Positions 17,209 through 25,364 of a stretch of 64,000 nt of DNA are shown here, piece after piece. The position numbers were made by a program, and so were the translations under genes. Origin of the DNA: Pseudomonas sp. Leaf58 (lineage in GTDB: Bacteria; Pseudomonadota; Gammaproteobacteria; Pseudomonadales; Pseudomonadaceae); contig NZ_CP032678.1 of NCBI RefSeq assembly GCF_003627215.1, positions 186,001-250,000 of the forward strand, given 5' to 3'. The notes beneath the pieces are model-generated. The model did not search any database and was not told the DNA's origin. It saw only the letters and a list, made by a program, of their open reading frames with translations. Position 1 is the first letter of the stretch, and each line of letters opens with the position of its first letter.

Positions 17209-18555
17209 TCAAAGGCCCAGGCTTTCCGAGAGGTGTGATTCAATGCCGTGACTGCTCAGGCGTTCAAGGAAAATGGGGTTGCCAGTAGACTTGTGAGCAC
17301 TGGACAGCTCATGGTCATTGCGTGCTGCCATCAAGATATCTTCTGTTGGCACTTGCTTGAGCAGTTCCGAGACCATGAATGCTTTGAGTGGGTAGTCCTT
17401 AAGGCGCTTACCCTGCAGCAACTCACGAATGCAGTCGATGTAGCCGCCACCCGGCTGATCGAGCCTGTCCAGATACTCGGCATCAGACTTGCCGCAAAGG
17501 CCTCGAATCACCACCTCCTTGAAGGTAATGCCATGGCTTTGCAGGTCGGTGATCAGCCGACTGAGGACGGCCTTGCGGGCGTTGCAAGCAGGGGCTTTGG
17601 CGCGATTGAGGGTGGTGCACAGGTCTATCATCACGCCACGCGTGTTTTGTGCCAGGTACTCCTGGTAACGCGGCAGATGATGCAGAGCCCGGTCAATCAA
17701 GGGTTTCTTGAAGCCTACTTCGCTGGCGTAGCCAATGTCAGGTTCATCACCCATCCTTGCTGGTTCCAGGCGAACGCGCACAGCATGCAGGGCGGGATCA
17801 TCTTCAAATACGGCGAGTTGGAGCCTGATCCTGGCTCTTACCTCAGTCATCAACATTGGCTTGCCACAGGCGTGCTCAAAGCGGACTTGAGACAAGGCGT
17901 CAAATGGCGTTTCGGCCAGCAATTCCGCAACTTCGATGTCGATTTTTTCGTTATCGTAAAAGAGGCATTCCAGGCGCCGGGTCATTGCCGGATCGTCGCA
18001 GGCGATCGCCAATCTGAGCAAGTCCAGCTTGTGATAGCTCGGGTTGGTCGCGCCAGACCCCCACTTTTCCGTGGGGCGGCTTCTCAGGATCTTGTATAGA
18101 TTGAGCAGGTTGTAATCCTGGAGAGGAAAGCTGGCTTCCTCCATGACTTTTCTTACGGCAGTTCCAGGCGCCCCCTGACAAATGGAATCAGCGTAAACAA
18201 GCAACCTTTCGTAGTCGGGCGCAGGGATGGACAGCGCCAGCGCCAAGTTTATGCCAACAATTTCTTCTTTGTTGACCTCAATGTCTTTGCGCATATAGGA
18301 TATCTCAGCAGGAGAGTAATCCTCTTTAAGAACGAGCGTGCGCCAATCAAGCTCCATGGAAGAAAAGATATCGTCGAGTGAGGTATTGTTCTTGGCGAAG
18401 ACTCTCAATGCTTCCTGTGCTTGGCGCTGAAGAAACCCATTGAGCATCTTCTCAAGCCGAAAGCCTGGCGCGGCATGTTCCAGAACCGGATCAGTAAACT
18501 TGAAATGCTCGGGATCGAGATTCACTAGGCCATTGGTGAGTACGATGCAGGTCAC
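17209..18555 (-). CDS. xLGL-family protein C2 (first gene of pair C)
   Basis: 448 residues ending GIESHLSESLGL, preceded by the HKSTGNPIFLERL block that matches YKVTG-x-n-FL in relatives. ALSIPAPD lies at about residues 107-114, followed by LRLAIACDDPAMTRRL and LPRYQEYL. I chose the GTG at 18555 because CGGAGC lies 7 bases upstream; the ATG at 18627 in the same frame has no ribosome-binding site. The divergent gene at 18739 is another member. Confidence 0.7.
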   Translation of the reverse strand: MTCIVLTNGLVNLDPEHFKFTDPVLEHAAPGFRLEKMLNGFLQRQAQEALRVFAKNNTSLDDIFSSMELDWRTLVLKEDYSPAEISYMRKDIEVNKEEIVGINLALALSIPAPDYERLLVYADSICQGAPGTAVRKVMEEASFPLQDYNLLNLYKILRSRPTEKWGSGATNPSYHKLDLLRLAIACDDPAMTRRLECLFYDNEKIDIEVAELLAETPFDALSQVRFEHACGKPMLMTEVRARIRLQLAVFEDDPALHAVRVRLEPARMGDEPDIGYASEVGFKKPLIDRALHHLPRYQEYLAQNTRGVMIDLCTTLNRAKAPACNARKAVLSRLITDLQSHGITFKEVVIRGLCGKSDAEYLDRLDQPGGGYIDCIRELLQGKRLKDYPLKAFMVSELLKQVPTEDILMAARNDHELSSAHKSTGNPIFLERLSSHGIESHLSESLGL

Positions 18556-18686
18556 GGCTGATGCTCCGATATGTGCGGTTTGCCCTGTGTGAAACGCATG
18601 CGTCCTGTTCAAGGCGAATAATCCCATGATAGCGGTGGCGGCGGAGCGCCTACAACACGCAATGGGGGTGGGCAGGGGCTTTCGTG

Positions 18687-18703
18687 CCGGCCTTCTCAGC
18701 CGG
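18687..18703. repeat. Short hairpin between divergent xLGL genes
   Basis: CCGGC (18687-18691) and GCCGG (18699-18703) can pair around a 7-base loop. It sits just before a TATTATTGATATATTGAAC promoter-like motif of the same style as other promoters in this window. Its role is not clear. Confidence 0.3.
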
Positions 18704-18738
18704 TATTATTGATATATTGAACACTGAGTCATGAGTCG

Positions 18739-19431
18739 ATGGCCCTCAATTCCCAGACCTACACCCAATACAGCCCCCATGACTGCATCGAGGTGCTTTG
18801 GGCTGGGCGTGATCCTGTGTCCAAGCGAAGGGTTGAACTGGCTCGTGATGTGGCGTTGGGCCAAGACGAAGACTGCTGGCGCAGAAGCTTCTATGCTCTC
18901 AGTGGGGTTAGCCAGTGGGGTTCTGACGTGTTCCAATGCCTCCACTTGCTGCGCCCTGACATTGACAATGAGACGTTCCATACTGCATTCAGTCATGCCA
19001 TTGCAGAGGCGTGCTTTCGCACCAGTCCCTCGCGCTATCTGATGTTTGTGTGTGCCCTGAAGAGCTGGGGCGATCTGAGCGCCAAATACTTGAAAAATCC
19101 AGAGCCTAAGGCGCGTATTGTCGAAAGGGTGCTCGACCGGATGGCCAATCATCCGAGATTTCGCCCGATCAAATTGGATTTTTTGCTCGTGCCAAAGACC
19201 CATGAATATCGCAACCTGAGGGTTGAGCGCTTCAACATGGATCCGGCACCACTGATGCAGCATTTCATCGACAATTCCGTGCAGTTCGATGCCATGTTCA
19301 AGAATCTGTTTGGCAAGCGCCTGACGTGGGCCTTGAATAACCTACCTGCCAAGGCGATCGACGCCTATTTTGATCGACACCCGGATTCCGACAAATTGGC
19401 CGCTCGCCTTGAAATCCAACTTGGGTTGTAA
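18739..19431 (+). CDS. xLGL-family protein D
   Basis: 230 residues ending DKLAARLEIQLGL, one of the shorter family members. Soluble, helical, with many aromatic and basic residues. It starts the operon 18739-20783 and is divergent from pair C. No domain recognised; membership rests on the C-terminal block only. Confidence 0.65.
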   Translation: MALNSQTYTQYSPHDCIEVLWAGRDPVSKRRVELARDVALGQDEDCWRRSFYALSGVSQWGSDVFQCLHLLRPDIDNETFHTAFSHAIAEACFRTSPSRYLMFVCALKSWGDLSAKYLKNPEPKARIVERVLDRMANHPRFRPIKLDFLLVPKTHEYRNLRVERFNMDPAPLMQHFIDNSVQFDAMFKNLFGKRLTWALNNLPAKAIDAYFDRHPDSDKLAARLEIQLGL

Positions 19432-19449
19432 CCCTGGAGAATAACAACA

Positions 19450-20331
19450 ATGAGCCTTACCTGGTACAACCTGCAAAAGCAGTTCAACGCCCAGATCCAC
19501 GCCGATGACTTCGACCTGGAGAAGGCCGTTGCCTGCCGATTCGACTTCGGGGAGCGGGCCTCGATGCGCGATATTCTCGGGTTGGCAATCCACGACTCCC
19601 TGATCGGGGAACCTGGCGCCAAGCCTGTCAATATCTCGGTAAACCGCAGCCTGGAAGTGTTGGCGGAGTGCGCCCCACGCGACCTCTTCAAGGCCAATTT
19701 CCTGATCGCCAATGGTGGCTTCGCAGATCCGGAGGTTCTGGAGCGCCTGTGCGGCGCTTCTGGCCCCCTGGCAATTGATGTGCAGGAGCTCAATTGCGGG
19801 CCAGAGCGCAAGGTGTCGATGAACCTGGAGTGGAAGGGGGATTGTCACTTCAATCCCAAGTCGGTGCGAATGGTGGCAGAGCACCTGTGGGATTGGGTGG
19901 ATTACCAGTACAGTCTGCGGGATGCCCTGACCCGCTCGCGCAGCGCGCCGATCGTGGGTGAGCTGTTGAGCTTCAAGCCCATCAGTGATTTTTGCGCCAA
20001 TTCGACGTTCTCAACAGAGGCCCTGGAACATCCTGCCGTGCTTGCCATGATCCTTCGCAATGGCCATTTTGAAAACGGCCAACAGGGTCAGGCACTGCGC
20101 GCCAGCATTCTGACTGGTGATCGCGCCACGGTCGAGGGCATGACCAAGCTTATCTGCAAGGGCATCACGGCCCTGCGCGATGATTACAGCGTTCGCTCTC
20201 AAGCCGGTGTGTTCCAGTCGCTGTTGCAGACCTATTTCCCTGGGGGTGAGGGCGCAGACCCCGCGCTGTTAAAGCTTGCCAACCGATCTTTTGAGCGTAT
20301 ATTGGACGACTCGACTTTGCAGATGGGATGA
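19450..20331 (+). CDS. Hypothetical 293-residue protein in xLGL-D operon
   Basis: Begins 18 bp after gene D with GGAG in the gap. No recognised fold. Its C-terminus, ILDDSTLQMG, looks like the xLGL tail without the last Leu, so it may be a diverged partner of D, which would make D/19450 a fifth pair. The stop overlaps the next start (ATGA). Confidence 0.6.
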   Translation: MSLTWYNLQKQFNAQIHADDFDLEKAVACRFDFGERASMRDILGLAIHDSLIGEPGAKPVNISVNRSLEVLAECAPRDLFKANFLIANGGFADPEVLERLCGASGPLAIDVQELNCGPERKVSMNLEWKGDCHFNPKSVRMVAEHLWDWVDYQYSLRDALTRSRSAPIVGELLSFKPISDFCANSTFSTEALEHPAVLAMILRNGHFENGQQGQALRASILTGDRATVEGMTKLICKGITALRDDYSVRSQAGVFQSLLQTYFPGGEGADPALLKLANRSFERILDDSTLQMG

Positions 20332-20783
20332 GCTTCATGAAGGCAGAAGACTTCGACAAGGTGCTGATCAAGGTCAGCAACGTGTATACGATGCCGGGCG
20401 ACGAGCCTGAGGCCAAGCTTGCCTTCAAAATGGAGGAGGTGCTGGCCTACGAAACCGACAAGATGTACAAAACCGTCGACAATCAGCGGATCGCCAAGAC
20501 CAAATTGCTGAAACCGGTCAATCGCTTTCAAATGCTGATCCCGGTTTACGAGGCTTACTGCCTGCCGGGCGATGAGCAGAAGGCGGCGGAAATCATTCGC
20601 AACCTGCTGGAGCCGAAGCTGGATGAGTTGCTGGGGCATATTCAAGCCATCATCAGCGCGATCAAAGGCGGTGTTCAGCTGTTCGACGGCCCTGCCTACT
20701 ATGCCCGCAACATGGCTATCAGTGATCAGAATCGCGCTCGCCGAAAGGCCCTTGAGGAGCAGCAGGAATCCCAAAAACCTTGA
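20328..20783 (+). CDS. Hypothetical 151-residue protein
   Basis: Third gene of the D operon, starting in an ATGA overlap. Charged, helical, with a C-terminal basic/glutamine-rich tail (RARRKALEEQQESQKP). It contains two similar segments, YTMPGDEPEAK and YCLPGDEQKAA, spaced about 60 residues apart, which suggests an internal repeat. Function unknown. Confidence 0.6.
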   Translation: MSFMKAEDFDKVLIKVSNVYTMPGDEPEAKLAFKMEEVLAYETDKMYKTVDNQRIAKTKLLKPVNRFQMLIPVYEAYCLPGDEQKAAEIIRNLLEPKLDELLGHIQAIISAIKGGVQLFDGPAYYARNMAISDQNRARRKALEEQQESQKP

Positions 20784-20799
20784 GGGCGGTCGGCATGGG

Positions 20800-21021
20800 G
20801 TGCTTTCTGCAAGCACCCAGGCCCTGCTCGCCAACCTGATGCCCGTTCCAATTCAGACTTCCGGCCAATGTCATCCAAACCTGATTGAAGACAACGTGCT
20901 TGAGACAACTGTCCCTACAGACCGCCCGCGACGTCAGCGGCGCACCCTTGTGCGATCGTCCGCAGCGGTGACTCGACGCCAAGGGTGGGGCGCCGGGACG
21001 CTGGCGCCCGCAACTGCTTAA
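20800..21021 (+). CDS. Possible 73-residue ORF, weak
   Basis: A GTG-initiated ORF fills the gap after the D operon and ends 4 bases inside the convergent gene at 21018. It has no good ribosome-binding site, and its last codons form the GC hairpin at 20988-21009. It may be noncoding. Confidence 0.2.
   Translation: MLSASTQALLANLMPVPIQTSGQCHPNLIEDNVLETTVPTDRPRRQRRTLVRSSAAVTRRQGWGAGTLAPATA
20988..21009. terminator. GC-rich hairpin between convergent genes
   Basis: GGGCGCC (20988-20994) pairs with GGCGCCC (21003-21009) around an 8-base loop, between the ends of the D operon and the minus-strand DUF3883 gene. There is no T-run on either strand, so intrinsic termination is uncertain. Confidence 0.3.
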
Positions 21022-21953
21022 AGTACCTTCTTTGTCACACCTTCGTAGGCGAACGGCGTCAGGTCAAACGTCTCATAGACCTGATCGAAATCGAGGAGGT
21101 GGCCAACCGGCTCGTCCAGCGCTCCTGTGACCACAAACAACCGCCAGCGCGGGTTCTCGTGGTAGTTATATTCATTGCGGGTCAGGAAGAAATGGGGCGT
21201 ATCCATGCTGGTGCCCTTCACTTCGACATGTAGTTGCTCGCCGGTAACTCTGTCGCTGAACAGCAGGTCGAATCCCAGGTTCAGGCTGGAGACGTCGCCA
21301 ATGTCGTACAGGCTGTCGAACATCGTGTAGGCATGCTGCATGGCCGCCAGCTCCACCTGCTTCCGGTGCTCGGCATCCGGAAACTTGAGAAACGGCGGTC
21401 TTTCCTTGGCCCTGTCAGGCTGGCTACCCACGATGCGCTCGGCCAGGCTGGCCAACTCCTCGCGCCAGGGCTGATTCTGCTCATCGCGGTTGCCCCGCAC
21501 GTACAACACCGGGGTGCGCTTCATATGGTCGCCGCTGATCTCGATCTGCCGATCTTCCAGGGGGATGAGGGTCGCCTTGTCCGCACTGACTACGTAGCTG
21601 AAGTGGGCTCCATCCGCATCGAGCGGGAAGGGTACCGTCCCATACTCGGGGCGATCGGTGAACTGCCGTTCAAAAGTAGCGTTCTCGTAGTAGCCAACCA
21701 CCGTGATCGGGCCGTCGCCATCGCGTGCGGCGACAAATATCAGTGTCCAGCCACGACTCTCCAGGGGGCGTGGCGTTGAGAAGTGCGCGCCAATAGGGTG
21801 GATATACGCGTAGTAACGCCCATCCGGTGCCTGAAGGAAGTTGAAGCGCTCGTGCGCTTCGGCATAGCGGTTGATGTGCTGATGACGCCCCACCACCTCT
21901 TCGCCCCGGTAATCGATGGCCCAGCCCGTCTTAATGAATGCAATTCGTTCCAT
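21018..21953 (-). CDS. DUF3883 nuclease-like protein
   Basis: 311 residues. The C-terminal third has the DUF3883 pattern: NLGFDLLFSD, then HVEVKGTSMDTPHFFLTRNE, which gives a D-xn-E-x-K metal site of the PD-(D/E)xK nuclease type. The N-terminal half (GWAIDYRGEEVVGRHQH, GWTLIFVAARDGDGP, VVGYYENATF) resembles the substrate-reading modules often fused to DUF3883 in modification-dependent restriction systems. ATG 21953 is preceded by GGGAG; the 25 extra upstream codons are not supported. No McrB-like NTPase lies nearby. A stand-alone DNA defence nuclease is a reasonable guess. Confidence 0.65.
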   Translation of the reverse strand: MERIAFIKTGWAIDYRGEEVVGRHQHINRYAEAHERFNFLQAPDGRYYAYIHPIGAHFSTPRPLESRGWTLIFVAARDGDGPITVVGYYENATFERQFTDRPEYGTVPFPLDADGAHFSYVVSADKATLIPLEDRQIEISGDHMKRTPVLYVRGNRDEQNQPWREELASLAERIVGSQPDRAKERPPFLKFPDAEHRKQVELAAMQHAYTMFDSLYDIGDVSSLNLGFDLLFSDRVTGEQLHVEVKGTSMDTPHFFLTRNEYNYHENPRWRLFVVTGALDEPVGHLLDFDQVYETFDLTPFAYEGVTKKVL

Positions 21954-22077
21954 ACCAGGCACTCCCAATGTCAGGAGCGCCAGCCTAGGCCGCATTCCCC
22001 TGAGGGTCAAGCGAACGTATTCGCCCACCTTGATTTCGGTTATGATCTCGCACTAATTCAAGCCAAAAGGATTTCTC

Positions 22078-22455
22078 ATGTCGGATGCGAACACACCGGT
22101 CAGGCACATACGCCACGACCCAGCCCTGCGGTTTACGGTGGTGGCGTATGCCTATGAGCACTATGTCGAGTATTCCATCTACGACATTGTCGGCTTCAAG
22201 GATGGCAACGATGATACTCCGCTCTGGCAACGAGCCGGATCTCACACCAGCCCTGATTGCGTGGAAACTCTGGATCAGGCGGAGGTGTACTTGAGTGGTT
22301 CCGTCAAATGGGATGGCTGCAGCAACTGGAAATTCGACGAGCAGGATCGTTGCATGCTCCATGCCTGCAGCCGGGAAGGCGTACTGCGCTACGGCCTGGT
22401 CATGGCGTTGTGCTGGGATTGGATGGACGAGATTTGCCCGCGCTGGTGCCCTTGA
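22078..22455 (+). CDS. Hypothetical 125-residue protein
   Basis: Soluble, rich in Trp, Tyr and Cys (VKWDGCSNWKFDE, CWDWMDEICPRWCP at the end). AGGA lies 6 bases before the ATG. It is divergent from the DUF3883 gene, with about 120 bp between start codons. No family recognised. Confidence 0.55.
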   Translation: MSDANTPVRHIRHDPALRFTVVAYAYEHYVEYSIYDIVGFKDGNDDTPLWQRAGSHTSPDCVETLDQAEVYLSGSVKWDGCSNWKFDEQDRCMLHACSREGVLRYGLVMALCWDWMDEICPRWCP

Positions 22456-22574
22456 GCGCCAGGATGAGGGCATTGTTGAGCACGCCCTTGCCCAATCCTC
22501 CACTCATTATCCATTCAGGGTCAGCAGCGATGGCCTGAAATAGGCCTCGCTTCGATTTGCCGGGGAGTCGCCGC

Positions 22575-22838
22575 ATGAGTAAGGCCAAGACCGATCAGCA
22601 ACAGGAAATTTTGCCCAACCCCAAGTTCTACCCGCCTGAGCAGGAGGTCACATTTCTCACCTTCGGTCTGGACGAGCAGGGGCATACGCTGCGCCTCCTA
22701 GTCAATGGACAGCATCACTGGGTGCGCGTCGGGTTCAAGGACGTCGACTCGATGTATCGGGGCCAGGAAATGGTGCGACAAGGGATCTTTAAGTCTGCGT
22801 CGATGCTTCACCCCTCGACCGAGGATGGCAGCAGCTGA
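22575..22838 (+). CDS. Hypothetical 87-residue protein
   Basis: Starts at ATG 22575 (MSKAKTDQQQ). A small beta-rich protein with VTFLTFGLDEQGHTLRLLVN and HHWVRVGF segments. Not recognised. Confidence 0.5.
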   Translation: MSKAKTDQQQEILPNPKFYPPEQEVTFLTFGLDEQGHTLRLLVNGQHHWVRVGFKDVDSMYRGQEMVRQGIFKSASMLHPSTEDGSS

Positions 22839-22882
22839 GCCTATTGTGCGGAGGAATCACCCAATAGTCGATTACGTGATAT

Positions 22883-22899
22883 ATTGAATAAATGGCAAT
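22883..22899 (+). promoter_or_regulatory. Half-degenerate copy of the 17-bp operator (site 2)
   Basis: ATTGAAT-AAA-TGGCAAT lies 39 bp before the ATP-grasp start. The right arm is perfect and the left arm is diverged. It follows GATATATTG, as at 18710 and 40131. Confidence 0.4.
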
Positions 22900-22937
22900 G
22901 ACCTCAATTTCGAATTCATTTACCCAGGGTGGAGATC

Positions 22938-23672
22938 ATGGCCGCAGTCATCGAGCATAAATCAGGGTTCAAGCTCTGCCGGGAATCGCAGATGGCTGTC
23001 GACGCACTGAAAAGTCAGGGCAAGCCCTATGTTGTGGCGGCACTGTCACAGCTGCAGCGCGACCGGGTAATGACCGACGCCGCGCCGCTGGTGGTGGGCA
23101 CCCTGGACTTCATCAAGGCCGCGCTGCGCCAGCGAAAGCTACCAATGCCCGAGGAAAACTGCTACCCCGAAGCACTGGGCCACCTGCTGCACCGATCAAT
23201 CTGGCAATCCACGTTGTATGAGGTTGTCCAGGAGGTGGTGAAGGGGAGGCCGCTATTCGCAAAACCCTCCAAGCGCACCAAGCGCTTTACTGGCATGGTG
23301 ATCAGAGACGGCTTTGACTGGCGCCTGGACAGAATTTCGCGCAATGAGCCTGTGTGGTGCAGCGAAGTCTGTGAGTGGAAGAGCGAATGGCGGTACTATG
23401 TGGTTTGCCATCAAATCCAGGGCAAGGCTCTGTACCACGGTGATGGCGCACACGGTGTCGATGAACGGGTGGTGCACGAAGCGGTGGCCCTCATGGCGGC
23501 TCTTCCTGGCACACCTGTCAGTTACGCAATCGATTTTGGCGTATTGGCCAGCGGCAAGACCGCGCTGGTGGAAATGAATGATGGGTTTTCGATTGGCGCC
23601 TATGACGGGGTTGATCCTCAGGTCTATCTGGCGCTGCTGGAAACCCGATGGCATCAACTAACCACTGTGTGA
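22938..23672 (+). CDS. ATP-grasp domain protein (R2K/DUF4343-like)
   Basis: 244 residues. The C-terminal half shows the short ATP-grasp pattern of this clade: EWRYYVVCHQIQGKALYHGD (the R-x-x-V strand), VSYAIDFGVLASGKTALVEMND (the D-x-G-V and E-x-N signature for Mg-ATP) and a final YDGVDP loop. Proteins of this type are common on phages and plasmids next to other modification enzymes and may ligate amino acids or peptides. ATG 22938 has GGTGGAG upstream. It is transcribed from a promoter carrying operator site 2. Confidence 0.7.
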   Translation: MAAVIEHKSGFKLCRESQMAVDALKSQGKPYVVAALSQLQRDRVMTDAAPLVVGTLDFIKAALRQRKLPMPEENCYPEALGHLLHRSIWQSTLYEVVQEVVKGRPLFAKPSKRTKRFTGMVIRDGFDWRLDRISRNEPVWCSEVCEWKSEWRYYVVCHQIQGKALYHGDGAHGVDERVVHEAVALMAALPGTPVSYAIDFGVLASGKTALVEMNDGFSIGAYDGVDPQVYLALLETRWHQLTTV

Positions 23673-23684
23673 ACGAGGTTTTCT

Positions 23685-24338
23685 ATGGGTGATTCGTTTT
23701 GGGGCAGTCCCTGGCTTTGGGGTCTTATTGGTGTCGGCGCAGGCCTGGCTATTGGTGCAAAATTTATGGGGCCTGAGTTGCCAGTCAATCCGGTGGTCGA
23801 GATCAACGAGCTGAGGAGCGACTGGACGATCGAGTGCATCAAAAGAGCCACGCCGCAGAATTACCCGACGCCTCCGGAGGCGATCAACAACTGCACGGAG
23901 CAGAGCTTGAAGGTCATTCCGCTGAACCAGGTGATTCCGAACGTCGCTGGCGTGTCCCGCGATAACTCACCCGCTGGCGTACAGACCGTCAGTTCTGAAA
24001 CCTGGCGTGCTGATTTGGAGAGGTTTATGGGAGAGGTAACTGTGAGCAAGACATTCATCAAGGGGGCCAGCATCGGCCTGGCCATTGGCTTTGTCTTCGG
24101 CTGTTTCTTTATCGGCTCGTTCGTGAGTGGCCCGCCAAAGCCGCCACCCACCGCCAATGAGCTGCGTAGTCAGTGGGCCAGCGATTGTATTTCCGATGGG
24201 CGAATGGCTGGCCAGGCCGCGACCAAAGAAATCATTGCAGTGTGCACCGAAACGGCGGCCAAGCTCATTCTCACTGAAAAGCTCCCCGATTCGATTCCAG
24301 GCGGGTATGATCTGGATCCCAACGTGTCGTTGAAATAA
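23685..24338 (+). CDS. Membrane protein made of two tandem copies of one module
   Basis: 217 residues in two halves that align. Each has a glycine-rich membrane helix (WLWGLIGVGAGLAIGAKFMG; ASIGLAIGFVFGCFFIGSFV), then NELRS[D/Q]W and a conserved [E/D]CI, about 25 variable residues and a second Cys (NNCTEQSLKVI; AVCTETAAKLI). The second half begins with its own MGEVTVSKTF and upstream GAGAGG, so it may once have been a separate gene. Each mature loop could hold one disulfide outside the membrane. Function unknown. Confidence 0.6.
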   Translation: MGDSFWGSPWLWGLIGVGAGLAIGAKFMGPELPVNPVVEINELRSDWTIECIKRATPQNYPTPPEAINNCTEQSLKVIPLNQVIPNVAGVSRDNSPAGVQTVSSETWRADLERFMGEVTVSKTFIKGASIGLAIGFVFGCFFIGSFVSGPPKPPPTANELRSQWASDCISDGRMAGQAATKEIIAVCTETAAKLILTEKLPDSIPGGYDLDPNVSLK

Positions 24339-24350
24339 GGGGTAAGGGCA

Positions 24351-24809
24351 GTGAAAGGGAAAATCTTCGCCATACGATTATCGCTGGGGCTTCCCATCGT
24401 ATCTTCCCACGCTGCTGAAACCCAGTGTCCTGCCGGCAAGGAGGTGGCCTGCCAAGAGGCGACCTTCCAGGCCCAGGCGTACAACGAAGCTTTGCGATCA
24501 AAAGCCCGTCCTGCACTCGACCTGGATTCAGCCGTCGCCGAGGGCGAGTTTTTCACCCTAAAAATCCATGTCGACGTTGACCGAGCGTCCATCGATACGC
24601 AGGATTCGGCCAAGGTGACGCACATGGTCGACTTGTTCTCCAAACCCTTGCTGGCCATGTGCGAAAGCCCCCAGCACCACAAGCTCATCAGTGCTGGCGG
24701 GGCGTATCGCACCGAAGTTTATGCCAAGCACTCGCAGATGTTTCTCTCCATTCCGCTTGAGTGTGAGCGCCCCGGCAGGGTTTCCGCGAAAATCCATCCG
24801 GCTTCATAA
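24351..24809 (+). CDS. Periplasmic protein with signal peptide
   Basis: 152 residues from GTG 24351. MKGKIFAIRLSLGLPIVSSHA is a Sec signal with cleavage after SHA. The mature protein has four Cys (ETQCPAGKEVACQE, AMCESP, LECERP). It follows the duplicated-module gene by 12 bp and likely shares its transcript and compartment. Confidence 0.55.
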   Translation: MKGKIFAIRLSLGLPIVSSHAAETQCPAGKEVACQEATFQAQAYNEALRSKARPALDLDSAVAEGEFFTLKIHVDVDRASIDTQDSAKVTHMVDLFSKPLLAMCESPQHHKLISAGGAYRTEVYAKHSQMFLSIPLECERPGRVSAKIHPAS

Positions 24810-24914
24810 ATAGCGGTATTTGCTGCTGGGTTATCACTTCCTTTCTGTGGCTCGGTGGCGTATTTTTGTGTTCAGTCTTTACCACATTCTGTAGAACTAC
24901 TGACGAGACTACCT

Positions 24915-25286
24915 GTGACCAGCAAAGTATCCACTGCCGACTGCAAGGCCTTCGTCGTCAATTTCCAGCGGAACAATCCTGGGCTTGAGCGGGGTCGTTT
25001 CGGCATGCCCGCTGATGCCCCTGAAGCGCCTTATGCGGGCCTGGACAACGTCAAGAACTGGAAGCGTGTCTCCAAGACCCGACCTGTGGATGGCGAGCTC
25101 TATCATCGCTATGGCGACACCACGACTCCGTTCAGTGCCAATGGCGAGGCGCGCATTCCCGTGGCCCATGCTGATATCGCCTGGGTACGCACTTTCGACT
25201 TCGACCCGGCTGATGGGCAGATCGCCTACTTCGTCTTTGAGCTCAAGGACGGCACCCTGGTGATGGGTGACTATGTGGGTGATTGA
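24915..25286 (+). CDS. Hypothetical 123-residue protein
   Basis: Soluble beta-rich protein (IAYFVFELKDGTLVMGDYVGD at the end). The start is uncertain: GTG at 24915 (MTSKVSTADCK) is preferred to 24855, whose first residues look like non-coding translation. No family recognised. Confidence 0.5.
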   Translation: MTSKVSTADCKAFVVNFQRNNPGLERGRFGMPADAPEAPYAGLDNVKNWKRVSKTRPVDGELYHRYGDTTTPFSANGEARIPVAHADIAWVRTFDFDPADGQIAYFVFELKDGTLVMGDYVGD

Positions 25287-25364
25287 ATGGAAATCTTCGC
25301 TGGATGCCGGTATTGCACCAGCATCCAGCCTGCATTCCAGTTTACAGTCATGCGGCTAATGGAA

